NCBI RefSeq assembly: GCF_004168285.1
Contig: NZ_SEWF01000005.1
Span: 1 to 64,000 of the forward strand
Reading direction: 5' to 3'
Length of the DNA: 64,000 nucleotides
Origin: Emticicia agri
GTDB taxonomy: Bacteria > Bacteroidota > Bacteroidia > Cytophagales > Spirosomataceae
Shown here: positions 48,865 to 56,929 of the stretch, one piece after another
How positions within the stretch are numbered: the first letter of the stretch is position 1
Layout of the letters: each line of letters begins with the position of its first letter
Translations under genes and position numbers: made by a program
Notes under the pieces: model-generated
Database searches by the model: none
What the model was told of the DNA's origin: nothing
The model's input: only the letters and a program-made list of their open reading frames with translations

Positions 48865-49554
48865 ATGCTAACCGCCATTGCCATAGATGATGAGCCTCGG
48901 GCTTTAGAAGTTATAGAGATTCATGCTGCCAGAGTGCCTTTTCTTGACCTAAAAGCTACTTTTACTGATGCTTTTGAGGCTATTCCCTATTTGCAGCAAA
49001 ATAAAATTGACTTACTGTTTCTCGACATAAAAATGCCCGATATATCGGGCATTGAGTTTATCAATATTCTTCAGAAAGTACCAATGGTCGTGTTTACCAC
49101 TGCTTATTCTGAGTATGCCGTCAAAGGTTTTGAGTTAGATGCCATCGATTATCTGTTAAAACCTTTTTCGTTGGCACGTTTTACCAAAGCCTGTAACAAA
49201 GCTTTAGAAATCAGTCAATTCACCAAAGAAGCCGCACCTGACTTCATATTTCTGAAAACCGGCTACGAAGAAGAAAAAGTTTTCTTTGATGATATTCTTT
49301 ATATAGAAGCCGAAGGCAATTATATGTCTTTTATATTAAAGAATAAGAAACTTCTAAGCCGACAGAATATAAGCGAAACACTCAGTTTTTTACCTCCAAA
49401 CCAGTTTGTCAGAATCCACCGTTCTTATATTGTAGCAATCAATAAAATACAGAAAATTACCCGTCAGGCAGTATGGATAGCAGGTAAGGAAATTTCGGTA
49501 GGCGCATCTTATGAAGACAGACTGCCCGAAATAAGAGAAAAACTTAAAAGCTGA
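48865..49554 (+). CDS. LytTR-family response regulator
   Basis: A 229-residue regulator. Receiver domain at 1-~120 with acidic pocket DDEP and phospho-acceptor Asp in LLFLDIKMPDISG, and Lys in LLKPFS. The LytTR DNA-binding domain (FLKTGYEEEKVFFDDILYIE to NQFVRIHRSYIVAINKI) ends the protein. It is the partner of the LytS kinase upstream. Target genes not seen. Confidence 0.94.
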   Translation: MLTAIAIDDEPRALEVIEIHAARVPFLDLKATFTDAFEAIPYLQQNKIDLLFLDIKMPDISGIEFINILQKVPMVVFTTAYSEYAVKGFELDAIDYLLKPFSLARFTKACNKALEISQFTKEAAPDFIFLKTGYEEEKVFFDDILYIEAEGNYMSFILKNKKLLSRQNISETLSFLPPNQFVRIHRSYIVAINKIQKITRQAVWIAGKEISVGASYEDRLPEIREKLKS

Positions 49555-49641
49555 ATTTCAAAACTGGAAAGAGCGGTTTGATAAGACGAAAATTATCATA
49601 ATTTTGTAAGATACGACAAAAAACCTTAAACCCTCTCCCAA

Positions 49642-50025
49642 ATGAAAGAAGCCAATACTACCGGATTTGCCATTATCCGAATCATTACAGGTTTATTAAT
49701 GGTCTATCATGGTTTTGAAATATTTGACAGTACCCAAATGCAGCAATATGCTTCATGGGATTCTATCAAAAACTTGCCGTTTCCTGCTTTCTGGGCTTAT
49801 TTAGGCAAAGGAGCCGAATTAGTGGGTGGAATTTTATTAACTATTGGCTTCATGACACGCCCTGCGGCTATTATTATTGCGCTTACCATGCTTTTTATCT
49901 GCTTCAAAATAGGCAATGGGAAATTCTGGTACGACGCCCAACATCCTTTCTTGTTTGTGCTATTAGCTATGATTTATTTCTTTATGGGGCCGGGGAAATG
50001 GAGTATAGACAATAACAGGAAATAA
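49642..50025 (+). CDS. DoxX-family membrane protein
   Basis: A 127-residue four-helix membrane protein of the DoxX family: RIITGLLMVYHGFEIF, then YLGKGAELVGGILLTIGFMT, and the final MIYFFMGPGKWSID. DoxX proteins are linked to terminal quinol oxidation or thiosulfate/redox pathways in some species, but most are of unknown function. It converges on rnpA only 6 bp away. Confidence 0.85.
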   Translation: MKEANTTGFAIIRIITGLLMVYHGFEIFDSTQMQQYASWDSIKNLPFPAFWAYLGKGAELVGGILLTIGFMTRPAAIIIALTMLFICFKIGNGKFWYDAQHPFLFVLLAMIYFFMGPGKWSIDNNRK

Positions 50026-50031
50026 TTTTCC

Positions 50032-50379
50032 TTATAGCTTTTTAAGGCTGTTTTTCATTCCTTTTTCAATAGCAGCATAGCTTTCTATCACTTTACTTAC
50101 ATAAATAAAAGAAATGTAGTAAGGCTTAGCGAGCAATTCTTTATTCAGTCGGTAAGCTTCTTTCATGCGTCGGCGAATCAGGTTTCTGTCAACTGCATGT
50201 TTAAACTGACGTTTAGGTACTGAAAAAAGCACTTGTGTATTGGTTTCTTCCGATGGCTTACAGACAACCCTGATAGGATAGGCAAAAACTCCCTCGTTGG
50301 CAGAATTCTTTCTGTCAAAAAGACTGTTTATCACTTTCGTGCTACAAAGTCGTTCGTTTTTACTGAAAGTTTTCTTCAC
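50032..50379 (-). CDS. rnpA: Ribonuclease P protein component
   Basis: A 115-residue basic protein that assists the RNase P RNA in 5' maturation of tRNA. The signature VLFSVPKRQFKHAVDRNLIR followed by RRMKEAYRL is complete. It lies downstream of rpmH on the same strand, the usual bacterial pairing, with a hairpin between them. In this organism it also would have to deal with the unusual array tRNAs. Confidence 0.93.
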   Translation of the reverse strand: MKKTFSKNERLCSTKVINSLFDRKNSANEGVFAYPIRVVCKPSEETNTQVLFSVPKRQFKHAVDRNLIRRRMKEAYRLNKELLAKPYYISFIYVSKVIESYAAIEKGMKNSLKKL

Positions 50380-50461
50380 AAATGAATAAAACTATTTGAA
50401 TACGCTCAGAGTTAATCTTATATAGTACTGATAGGTCTTTAATAAGAAAGCTAAACAAAAA

Positions 50462-50479
50462 AGCCACCGGATGGTGGCT
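50462..50479 (-). terminator. Terminator or attenuator between rpmH and rnpA
   Basis: AGCCACC-GGAT-GGTGGCT stem followed by TTTTTTG on the minus strand, just after rpmH. Partial termination would set the large rpmH to rnpA expression ratio. Confidence 0.75.
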
Positions 50480-50546
50480 AAAATATCTTGATTATGTCGC
50501 ATTTACAGATTGTAAACTTTGAACTATCAAACTGCTAAAAACGAGA

Positions 50547-50702
50547 TTATTTGTGTTTTTTCTCGTCAGAAACAGTCAATTTCCATCTGCCACGTGCACG
50601 ACGTGCAGCCAATACGCGTCTGCCATTAGCAGTTTCCATACGCTCACGGAATCCGTGTTTGTTACGACGCTTTCTGTTTGATGGTTGGAATGTACGTTTC
50701 AT
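50547..50702 (-). CDS. rpmH: 50S ribosomal protein L34
   Basis: A 51-residue protein, [20 protein letters not shown] followed by [20 protein letters not shown] and a short [11 protein letters not shown] tail. All core L34 residues are present. It is short enough to be missed by gene finders with a 60-residue limit. A perfect promoter lies upstream and rnpA downstream. Confidence 0.97.
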   Translation of the reverse strand: MKRTFQPSNRKRRNKHGFRERMETANGRRVLAARRARGRWKLTVSDEKKHK

Positions 50703-50762
50703 TATATTTATTTATTTTTGTTCCTTTAATGCTCAATTATCCGTGCTTTTCATAACGGACTG

Positions 50763-50793
50763 CAAAAATACGTATTAATTTTTATAAAGCCAA
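50763..50793 (-). promoter_or_regulatory. Housekeeping promoter of rpmH-rnpA
   Basis: Minus strand TTG, exactly 20 nt, TATTTTTG. The predicted transcript starts ~55 nt before the L34 ATG. Confidence 0.75.
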
Positions 50794-50815
50794 CACAGCG
50801 GCAAAAAATTGTTTC

Positions 50816-52237
50816 ATGCACTATAAAATTTATTCCAAAGACCGAGCCTCACATTTTATTGACATAGAATGTTTTATTCATGACCTCACCACCGCTACGG
50901 TCGAATTACAACTACCTGCCTGGCGTCCGGGACGCTACGAATTACAACATTTTGCCAAGAACATTCAGCAATTTGAAGTTTTTGATGAGAACGGGCATAA
51001 ACTATCAGCCAGAAAAATTACCAAAGACAGATGGGAGGTACAAACCAATGGAGCAACCAGCATTGTAGCCCGCTATAATTACTATGCCCAGATTATTAAT
51101 GCCGGAAGCAGCTATGTGGATGAACATACCTTCTATGTAAACCCTGTGAATTTATGCCTTTATGCCGAGGGGAAGATAAATGAAGAATGCACAATAGAAC
51201 TATATTTAAGAAATAATGAAAAAATTGCAGGAATTACCAATAGTAGCCCTGCAACGGAAAAAGGTGTCCATCAGCTTTATTTTAATGATTTTTATCATAT
51301 GGCAGATAGCCCTTTTATTGTAAGTGCCACCCTAAAACATGATTTTTATAAGATAGGAAAAATAAAATTTCATTTATGGTTTGAAGGAAATTTTCAGCCT
51401 GATTTTAAGCGTATTAAATCAGACTTCAAGAAATTCACTCAGGAGCAAATCAATATATTTGGTGAATTTCCTGAAAAAGAATACCATTTCCTCACCTGGA
51501 TACTTCCTATTCCCTATTATCATGGGGTAGAACACCGCAGCTCAACCATGCAGGTTTTAGGGCCTGATAGTCAGAATTTCGAAGAGTTATACATTGATTT
51601 ATTAGGACTTGCCTCACACGAACTCTTTCATACCTGGAATATCTGCAAGATTCGGCCAGTCGAGCTACTGCCTTACGATTATACCAAAGAAAACTATTTT
51701 CCGACCTGTTTTGTAGCAGAAGGAGTAACCACCTACTACGGCGATTTAGTTTTGAGTCGTTCAGAAGTATTTGATGAAGCTCAGTATCTGAAAGAACTCG
51801 AAGTATGTTTCAAACGCCATTTCGACCATGCAGATAAAGCCTCTCAATCGCTCGTTGAGTCTTCTTGGGATTTATGGTTAGATGGTTACACGGCAAGCAT
51901 TCCCGACCGTAAAGTTTCGGTCTATCATAAAGGAGCCATTGCGGCGCAGATATTAGACCTGCATATCAGAAAAGTATCTATCCATACACGCTCTTTAGAT
52001 GATGTAATGAAACTGATGTGGGAACAATACGGAAAACCTTTTAAAGGATATTCCATAGAAGATTACCAGGCAATATGTGAAGAAGTTGCCAACGAAAAAC
52101 TGGACTGGTACTTTGATGTGTGCATTAAAGGAAACGAATCTCTGTTCGATTTACTCAACCGTTACCTGCAATTGCTTGAGTTAGAATTGATTCGCAATGA
52201 AGAAGGTATTATAAGCCTCATAAGGAGAACAAATTAG
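50816..52237 (+). CDS. M61-family metallopeptidase, without PDZ domain
   Basis: A 473-residue zinc aminopeptidase-like protein of the glycyl aminopeptidase family. Residues 1-165 form the N-terminal beta domain; H268-E-L-F-H272 with E302 (in CFVAEGVTTYYGD) are zinc ligands and catalytic base. Family members are usually ~550-620 residues with a C-terminal PDZ domain; this one ends after the helical catalytic part, so the PDZ is missing. No signal peptide is seen. Cytosolic or atypically exported. Confidence 0.85.
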   Translation: MHYKIYSKDRASHFIDIECFIHDLTTATVELQLPAWRPGRYELQHFAKNIQQFEVFDENGHKLSARKITKDRWEVQTNGATSIVARYNYYAQIINAGSSYVDEHTFYVNPVNLCLYAEGKINEECTIELYLRNNEKIAGITNSSPATEKGVHQLYFNDFYHMADSPFIVSATLKHDFYKIGKIKFHLWFEGNFQPDFKRIKSDFKKFTQEQINIFGEFPEKEYHFLTWILPIPYYHGVEHRSSTMQVLGPDSQNFEELYIDLLGLASHELFHTWNICKIRPVELLPYDYTKENYFPTCFVAEGVTTYYGDLVLSRSEVFDEAQYLKELEVCFKRHFDHADKASQSLVESSWDLWLDGYTASIPDRKVSVYHKGAIAAQILDLHIRKVSIHTRSLDDVMKLMWEQYGKPFKGYSIEDYQAICEEVANEKLDWYFDVCIKGNESLFDLLNRYLQLLELELIRNEEGIISLIRRTN

Positions 52238-52245
52238 GCTGATTG

Positions 52246-52276
52246 TTTGATAAATCGAAAGGCATTTTTATACTTT
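52246..52276 (+). promoter_or_regulatory. Promoter of the amidohydrolase gene
   Basis: TTG, 20 nt, ATACTTTG. The start of transcription would fall near 52283, after the first in-frame ATG (52275), which supports the ATG at 52299. Confidence 0.65.
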
Positions 52277-52298
52277 GCATAACAAACGAAACCATTGT

Positions 52299-53945
52299 AT
52301 GATTTTCACTTCAAAAACATTTTTACTGAGTGTATTTATTGGGTTAAGCCTTCATTCTTCCCTATTAGCGCAAAAACAACAAGCTGATTTAATAGTACAT
52401 AATGCGGTTGTTTATACGGTCAATAATCAGTTCAGTACTGCCCAGGCTTTTGCCATAAAAGGTGGCAAATTTATAGATGTTGGCAGTTCTAAAGATATAC
52501 TGGATAAATACAATGCCACACAAAAAATTGATGCCAATAAAAAACCTGTATATCCGGGCTTTTATGACCCACACAGCCATTTTTTAGGCTTAGGACAAAT
52601 GCTTAATCAATGCGACTTGGTAGATACCAAATCTTATGAAGAAATTATAGAGCGTCTGAAAAAATTTGCGGCAGAACACCCCGACCACCAATGGATTATC
52701 GGTCGTGGCTGGGACCAGAATGACTGGCCTGTAAAAGTTTTTCCAACCAAAGAATTATTAGACAAGGCATTCCCGAATAAACCTGTACTGCTCACCCGTA
52801 TCGACGGACATGCGGCCATTATCAATTCAAAAGCCATACAATTAGCCAGAATATCTCCGGCCAGTAAAGTAGATGGCGGAGAGGTTGAGGTAATGGATGG
52901 ACAATTAACGGGTATTTTAGTAGATAATGCTATGGGATTGGTGAGAAGAGTCATACCCGGCTCAACCCAGAAAGAAAAGCAGAATATGCTCTTGGCTGCA
53001 CAGAAAGAATGTTTTAAATATGGCTTAACTACTGTTTCTGATGCAGGCATGAACCAGGATGATATTGAGTTGATAGATAAAATGAATAAAGCAGGAACCC
53101 TGAAAATCCGTGACTATGTCATGGTATCTTTAGGTATCCGTAATTTAGAGTATTTTATCAAAAAAGGCATTTATAAAACTGACCGCCTGAATGTACGTTC
53201 GTTTAAACTCTATGCCGATGGTGCCTTAGGTTCTCGTGGGGCTTGTCTCTTAAAACCTTATAGCGATGAGCCAGCCAAAACCGGATTTTTATTATTGAGC
53301 CCTGCCGAATTAGAAAGAAGCCTGACAGCTATCTATAATTCAGATTTTCAGGCCAATACCCATTGTATCGGAGATTCAGCAAACCGTTTGATTCTGAATA
53401 TCTATGGTAAATTGCTGAAAGGAAAAAATGCACGTCGCTGGCGGATTGAACATAGTCAGGTAGTATCAAAAGAAGATATACCTAAGTTTGGCCGTTACTC
53501 GGTTATTCCTTCTATCCAGGCTACTCATGCCACCTCTGATATGTACTGGGCTGATGCACGTTTGGGTAAAGAACGTGTAAAAACAGCATACGCTTTTCAG
53601 GATTTATTAAAACAAAATGGAGTAATTGCTAACGGAAGTGACTTTCCTGTCGAACATGTAAATCCATTGTTTGGTTTTCATTCTGCAGTAGCCCGACAAG
53701 ATGCAGAGAATTATCCCGAAGGTGGTTTTCAGATGGAGAATGCCTTAACACGTGAACAGGCATTAAAAGCCATGACTATTTGGAGTGCTTATGCCAATTT
53801 TGAAGAAAAAGAACGTGGAAGCATCGAAAACGGCAAAATGGCAGATTTTGTCATATTAGAGGCAGATATTATGAAAGAGCCTAAAGAAAAACTAAGAAAT
53901 ATAAAGGTCATCAATACCTTTGTCGGAGGAGAAAAAGTCTATTAA
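52299..53945 (+). CDS. Exported amidohydrolase (YtcJ-like)
   Basis: About 548 residues from the ATG at 52299, where the signal peptide begins (MIFTSKTFLLSVFIGLSLHS). The amidohydrolase_3 core has PGFYDPHSHFLGLG (HxH metal site), YADGALGSRGACLL (Lys-site region), ANTHCIGDSANRLILN, RWRIEHSQV and NGSDFPVEHVNPLF (final Asp). Members hydrolyse cyclic amides or similar; the substrate is not known. The product likely works in the periplasm. Confidence 0.88.
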   Translation: MIFTSKTFLLSVFIGLSLHSSLLAQKQQADLIVHNAVVYTVNNQFSTAQAFAIKGGKFIDVGSSKDILDKYNATQKIDANKKPVYPGFYDPHSHFLGLGQMLNQCDLVDTKSYEEIIERLKKFAAEHPDHQWIIGRGWDQNDWPVKVFPTKELLDKAFPNKPVLLTRIDGHAAIINSKAIQLARISPASKVDGGEVEVMDGQLTGILVDNAMGLVRRVIPGSTQKEKQNMLLAAQKECFKYGLTTVSDAGMNQDDIELIDKMNKAGTLKIRDYVMVSLGIRNLEYFIKKGIYKTDRLNVRSFKLYADGALGSRGACLLKPYSDEPAKTGFLLLSPAELERSLTAIYNSDFQANTHCIGDSANRLILNIYGKLLKGKNARRWRIEHSQVVSKEDIPKFGRYSVIPSIQATHATSDMYWADARLGKERVKTAYAFQDLLKQNGVIANGSDFPVEHVNPLFGFHSAVARQDAENYPEGGFQMENALTREQALKAMTIWSAYANFEEKERGSIENGKMADFVILEADIMKEPKEKLRNIKVINTFVGGEKVY

Positions 53946-54034
53946 ATATCTATTAAAACAGCCCTATAATTGGTTCAAAAGTACAACAAATAGCTAATTT
54001 TACACAAATTTAAATTTACACACACGTTAACGTT

Positions 54035-54544
54035 ATGGTAAAAGTACTTTTTGTTTGTCTGGGCAATATTTGCCGTTCTCCGGTTGCTGAGGGAGTCTTT
54101 AACAACCTGATACAAAAACATAATTTAGCAGATAAAATCTCCTGCGATTCAGCCGGCACCAAAGGTTGGCATACCGGACAATTACCCGACCATAGAGCCA
54201 TCAAAAATGCCTTGGATAATGGGATTGTTCTGACTCATAAAGGCAGAGAAATTCAAGTAGCTGACTTAGATAATTTCGACCATATTGTAGTAATGGACGA
54301 AAGCAATTTTAAAGATGTGTATGAATTATACTACCGTACAAAGCATACTACCCCATCAACAGAGAAACTCTTTTTACTGCGTGATTATGACCCCAAAGTA
54401 AGTGGCATCAAAGAAGTTCCTGACCCATATTATGGATCAGAATTAGACTTTGAAGAGGTTTTTCATATCATTCAAAGAAGCGGTAGTGCTCTTTTAAATA
54501 GCCTGATTGAAAAACATGGATTAGTGGAGGAAAGTATTGAGTGA
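54035..54544 (+). CDS. Low-molecular-weight protein-tyrosine phosphatase
   Basis: A 169-residue cytosolic phosphatase. P-loop VCLGNICRSPVAEG contains nucleophile C8 and R14; the general-acid Asp is in the VPDPYYG loop. The fold is complete and length normal. It dephosphorylates Tyr (or Arg) on proteins. Stands upstream of the palindrome at 54541. Confidence 0.93.
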   Translation: MVKVLFVCLGNICRSPVAEGVFNNLIQKHNLADKISCDSAGTKGWHTGQLPDHRAIKNALDNGIVLTHKGREIQVADLDNFDHIVVMDESNFKDVYELYYRTKHTTPSTEKLFLLRDYDPKVSGIKEVPDPYYGSELDFEEVFHIIQRSGSALLNSLIEKHGLVEESIE

Positions 54545-54670
54545 TTTAGTAAATAATCTCGAACTGTGATTTACCTGATTACTGGATTTCACTGATAAAA
54601 AAACTGATTTCAATTTATAATCAATGAAATCAGATTAATCAGTTAAATCATAGTTCAGACAATTAATCAC
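54541..54670. repeat. Long imperfect palindrome with TGATT periodicity (130 bp)
   Basis: Arms GTGATT / AATCAC outermost, then GAACTGTGATTT / AAATCATAGTTC, CTGATT / AATCAG and GATTTCA / TGAAATC. TGATT words recur about every 11 bases, one helical turn. It shares GTGATTTAGT with the nuoJ-nuoK spacer. Confidence 0.65.
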
Positions 54671-54687
54671 TAATATTTTTATATACT

Positions 54688-55230
54688 ATGCCCGATTTTC
54701 AGGAATTAGATATTGAAAATGAAATAAACAGAGAGTTCTCGAAAGAACGAGTAACTAAAATCGCCAGTTATATTGGTGCTGATACAGAACGCTTTGCTAT
54801 TTTAATGAATATCTTTCTGAGAGGTCAGTATGTCAATACACAAAAAGCAGGGTGGATTTTAAGTGAATGTGCTGAAAACTATCCCCTGCTCATTATCCCT
54901 TACTTCAGGAATCTTATTCAGAAATTACAAGAACCCTTTGCCACCGACTCGGTTAAAAGAAATATTGTAAGGGTATGGCAGTTTGTAAATATACCCGACG
55001 AATACATAGACGACATCTATGATATTTGTTTTGGGTTTATCAATAGCCATGAGGCCATTGCTATCAGAGTTTTTTCAATGACAGTCTGTTATAATATTGC
55101 CAGGAAAATACCTGAACTCAGGCATGAATTAAGACTGACTATAGAAGACGTTCTGCTGAAAAATCAGGATGGCTCAGCAGCTATTATCAGCAGAGGCAAT
55201 AAGATTTTGAAAGACTTGAAGAAAAAATAA
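54688..55230 (+). CDS. Alpha-helical repeat protein, function unknown
   Basis: A 180-residue soluble protein that reads as HEAT/ARM-like helical pairs (RFAILMNIFLRGQYVNTQKA, WILSECAENYPLLIIPYFRN, HEAIAIRVFSMTVCYNIARK). This look is shared with DNA-alkylation-repair-like or DUF-type HEAT proteins, but catalytic residues are not seen. Likely a binding scaffold. It precedes gpmI by 120 bp. Confidence 0.7.
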   Translation: MPDFQELDIENEINREFSKERVTKIASYIGADTERFAILMNIFLRGQYVNTQKAGWILSECAENYPLLIIPYFRNLIQKLQEPFATDSVKRNIVRVWQFVNIPDEYIDDIYDICFGFINSHEAIAIRVFSMTVCYNIARKIPELRHELRLTIEDVLLKNQDGSAAIISRGNKILKDLKKK

Positions 55231-55286
55231 GTACATTTGTGAGGTAAATAAACAAAGAAATTTATGAGACTTTCATGCGGTAATTA

Positions 55287-55342
55287 TACCCCGACACATG
55301 AAAAGTTTCTAATAAAACTACCTTTATTTAGGTTCCGGGGTA
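55287..55342 (+). promoter_or_regulatory. Possible structured leader of gpmI
   Basis: TACCCCG (287-293) pairs with CGGGGTA (336-342) about 8 nt before the gpmI ATG, closing a ~42-nt loop. This could be a simple regulatory stem; no riboswitch class is recognised. Confidence 0.3.
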
Positions 55343-55349
55343 AAACACT

Positions 55350-56888
55350 ATGAACAAGAAAGTAATTTTAATAATCCTTGATGGCTGGGGAATTCCCAAA
55401 CCTGGCGAAGAATGGCGCTCTGCCATCGATAGCGCTCATGTACCTTATTTCAGAAAATTATTAAAAGAATATCCACACAGCACTTTAGAGGCTTGTGGTC
55501 GTGCGGTTGGCTTACCCAACGGACAGATGGGAAACTCTGAAGTAGGACACATGAACTTAGGTGCCGGACGTGTAGTGTATCAGGAATTAGAAAAAATAAG
55601 TATAGCTGTAGAAGAAGGCAAATTAGCCAAAGAACCCGTATTAGTTGATGCCTTTGAATACGCAAAATCCAACAACAAAAAAGTACATTTTATCGGCTTG
55701 GCTTCTGATGGGGGTGTTCACTCGCATATTGAGCATTTAAAAGGTCTTTGCAGTGCCGCAGCAGATTATGGCTTATCAGAAGTATTTGTTCATGCGTTTA
55801 CTGACGGGCGTGATTGCGACCCTAAAAGCAGCAAAGGGTTCTTAGCCGATTTGCAGGCGCATTTAAGCCAATCGACAGGTAAAATTGCTACTGTTATAGG
55901 TCGTTATTATGCGATGGACAGAGACAAACGCTGGGAACGTGTAAAAATGGCATACGACGTAATGGTAAAAGGAAGTGGTAACCTTAAAATCACTATCGAC
56001 CAGTTATCAGATTCTATCCAGAATTCTTACGACCAGAATATTACTGACGAGTTTTTAAAACCGATGGTGATTACCGAAAATGGTGCGCCAATTGGTTTGA
56101 TTGAAGAAGGCGATGTGGTAATGTGCTTCAATTTCCGTACTGACCGTGGCAGAGAAATCACAGAGGTATTGACTCAACAGGATTTCCCTGAATACGAGAT
56201 GAAAGCCCTTAAACTCTATTACCTCACTATGACTAACTATGACGAGTCGTTCCATGATGTACACGTCATTTATGAGAAAGATAATCTGACGAATACTTTA
56301 GGAGAGGTTTTAGAAAGAGCAGGTAAAAAACAGATTCGTATTGCCGAAACTGAAAAATATCCGCACGTAACTTTCTTTTTCTCAGGTGGTCGTGAAGAGC
56401 CGTTTGCCGGAGAAAGCCGTTTGTTGTGTCCATCACCCAAAGATGTGCCAACCTACGATTTAAAACCTCAGATGGCAGCCTACGATATTGATAATACGAT
56501 ACTTCCTGAATTACAGAAGCATGAGGTTGATTTTGTCTGTCTGAACTTCGCCAATCCAGATATGGTTGGGCATACGGGCGTTTTCAGCGCAGTAGTTCAG
56601 GCAGTAGAAGCCGTAGATAAATGTCTGGAACAAGTAGTTGAAACGGCTTTGGCAAATGGTTATACTTCGATAGTTATAGCCGACCACGGCAATGCCGACT
56701 ACATGATTAATGACGATAAAAGTCCTAATACGCAACACTCATTGAACCTCGTGCCGTGTATTGTAGTAGATAAAACAGACCGTTTTCAGGTAAAAGATGG
56801 CAAATTAGGTGATATAGCCCCTACTATCCTGACCTTAATGGGTGTAGAAATACCGCAAGAAATGACCGGAAATGTATTAATTTCCTAA
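55350..56888 (+). CDS. gpmI: 2,3-bisphosphoglycerate-independent phosphoglycerate mutase
   Basis: A 512-residue glycolytic enzyme that interconverts 3- and 2-phosphoglycerate with two Mn ions. It opens VILIILDGWGIPKPGE (D11), has the phosphoserine S63 in GQMGNSEVGHMN, the phosphatase-like insert FTDGRDCDPKS, GRYYAMDRDKRWER, and the metal-binding NFANPDMVGHTG and IADHGNADYM. Complete and of normal length. Terminated by the strong hairpin at 56895. Confidence 0.97.
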   Translation: MNKKVILIILDGWGIPKPGEEWRSAIDSAHVPYFRKLLKEYPHSTLEACGRAVGLPNGQMGNSEVGHMNLGAGRVVYQELEKISIAVEEGKLAKEPVLVDAFEYAKSNNKKVHFIGLASDGGVHSHIEHLKGLCSAAADYGLSEVFVHAFTDGRDCDPKSSKGFLADLQAHLSQSTGKIATVIGRYYAMDRDKRWERVKMAYDVMVKGSGNLKITIDQLSDSIQNSYDQNITDEFLKPMVITENGAPIGLIEEGDVVMCFNFRTDRGREITEVLTQQDFPEYEMKALKLYYLTMTNYDESFHDVHVIYEKDNLTNTLGEVLERAGKKQIRIAETEKYPHVTFFFSGGREEPFAGESRLLCPSPKDVPTYDLKPQMAAYDIDNTILPELQKHEVDFVCLNFANPDMVGHTGVFSAVVQAVEAVDKCLEQVVETALANGYTSIVIADHGNADYMINDDKSPNTQHSLNLVPCIVVDKTDRFQVKDGKLGDIAPTILTLMGVEIPQEMTGNVLIS

Positions 56889-56894
56889 AATTTT

Positions 56895-56929
56895 ATTTGT
56901 GCGAAGCCTGAAAACGGCTTCGCACAAAT
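56895..56929. terminator. Bidirectional terminator
   Basis: A perfect 14-bp stem (895-908 with 916-929) between the convergent gpmI and T9SS-cargo genes, overlapping the latter's stop region. Confidence 0.85.
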
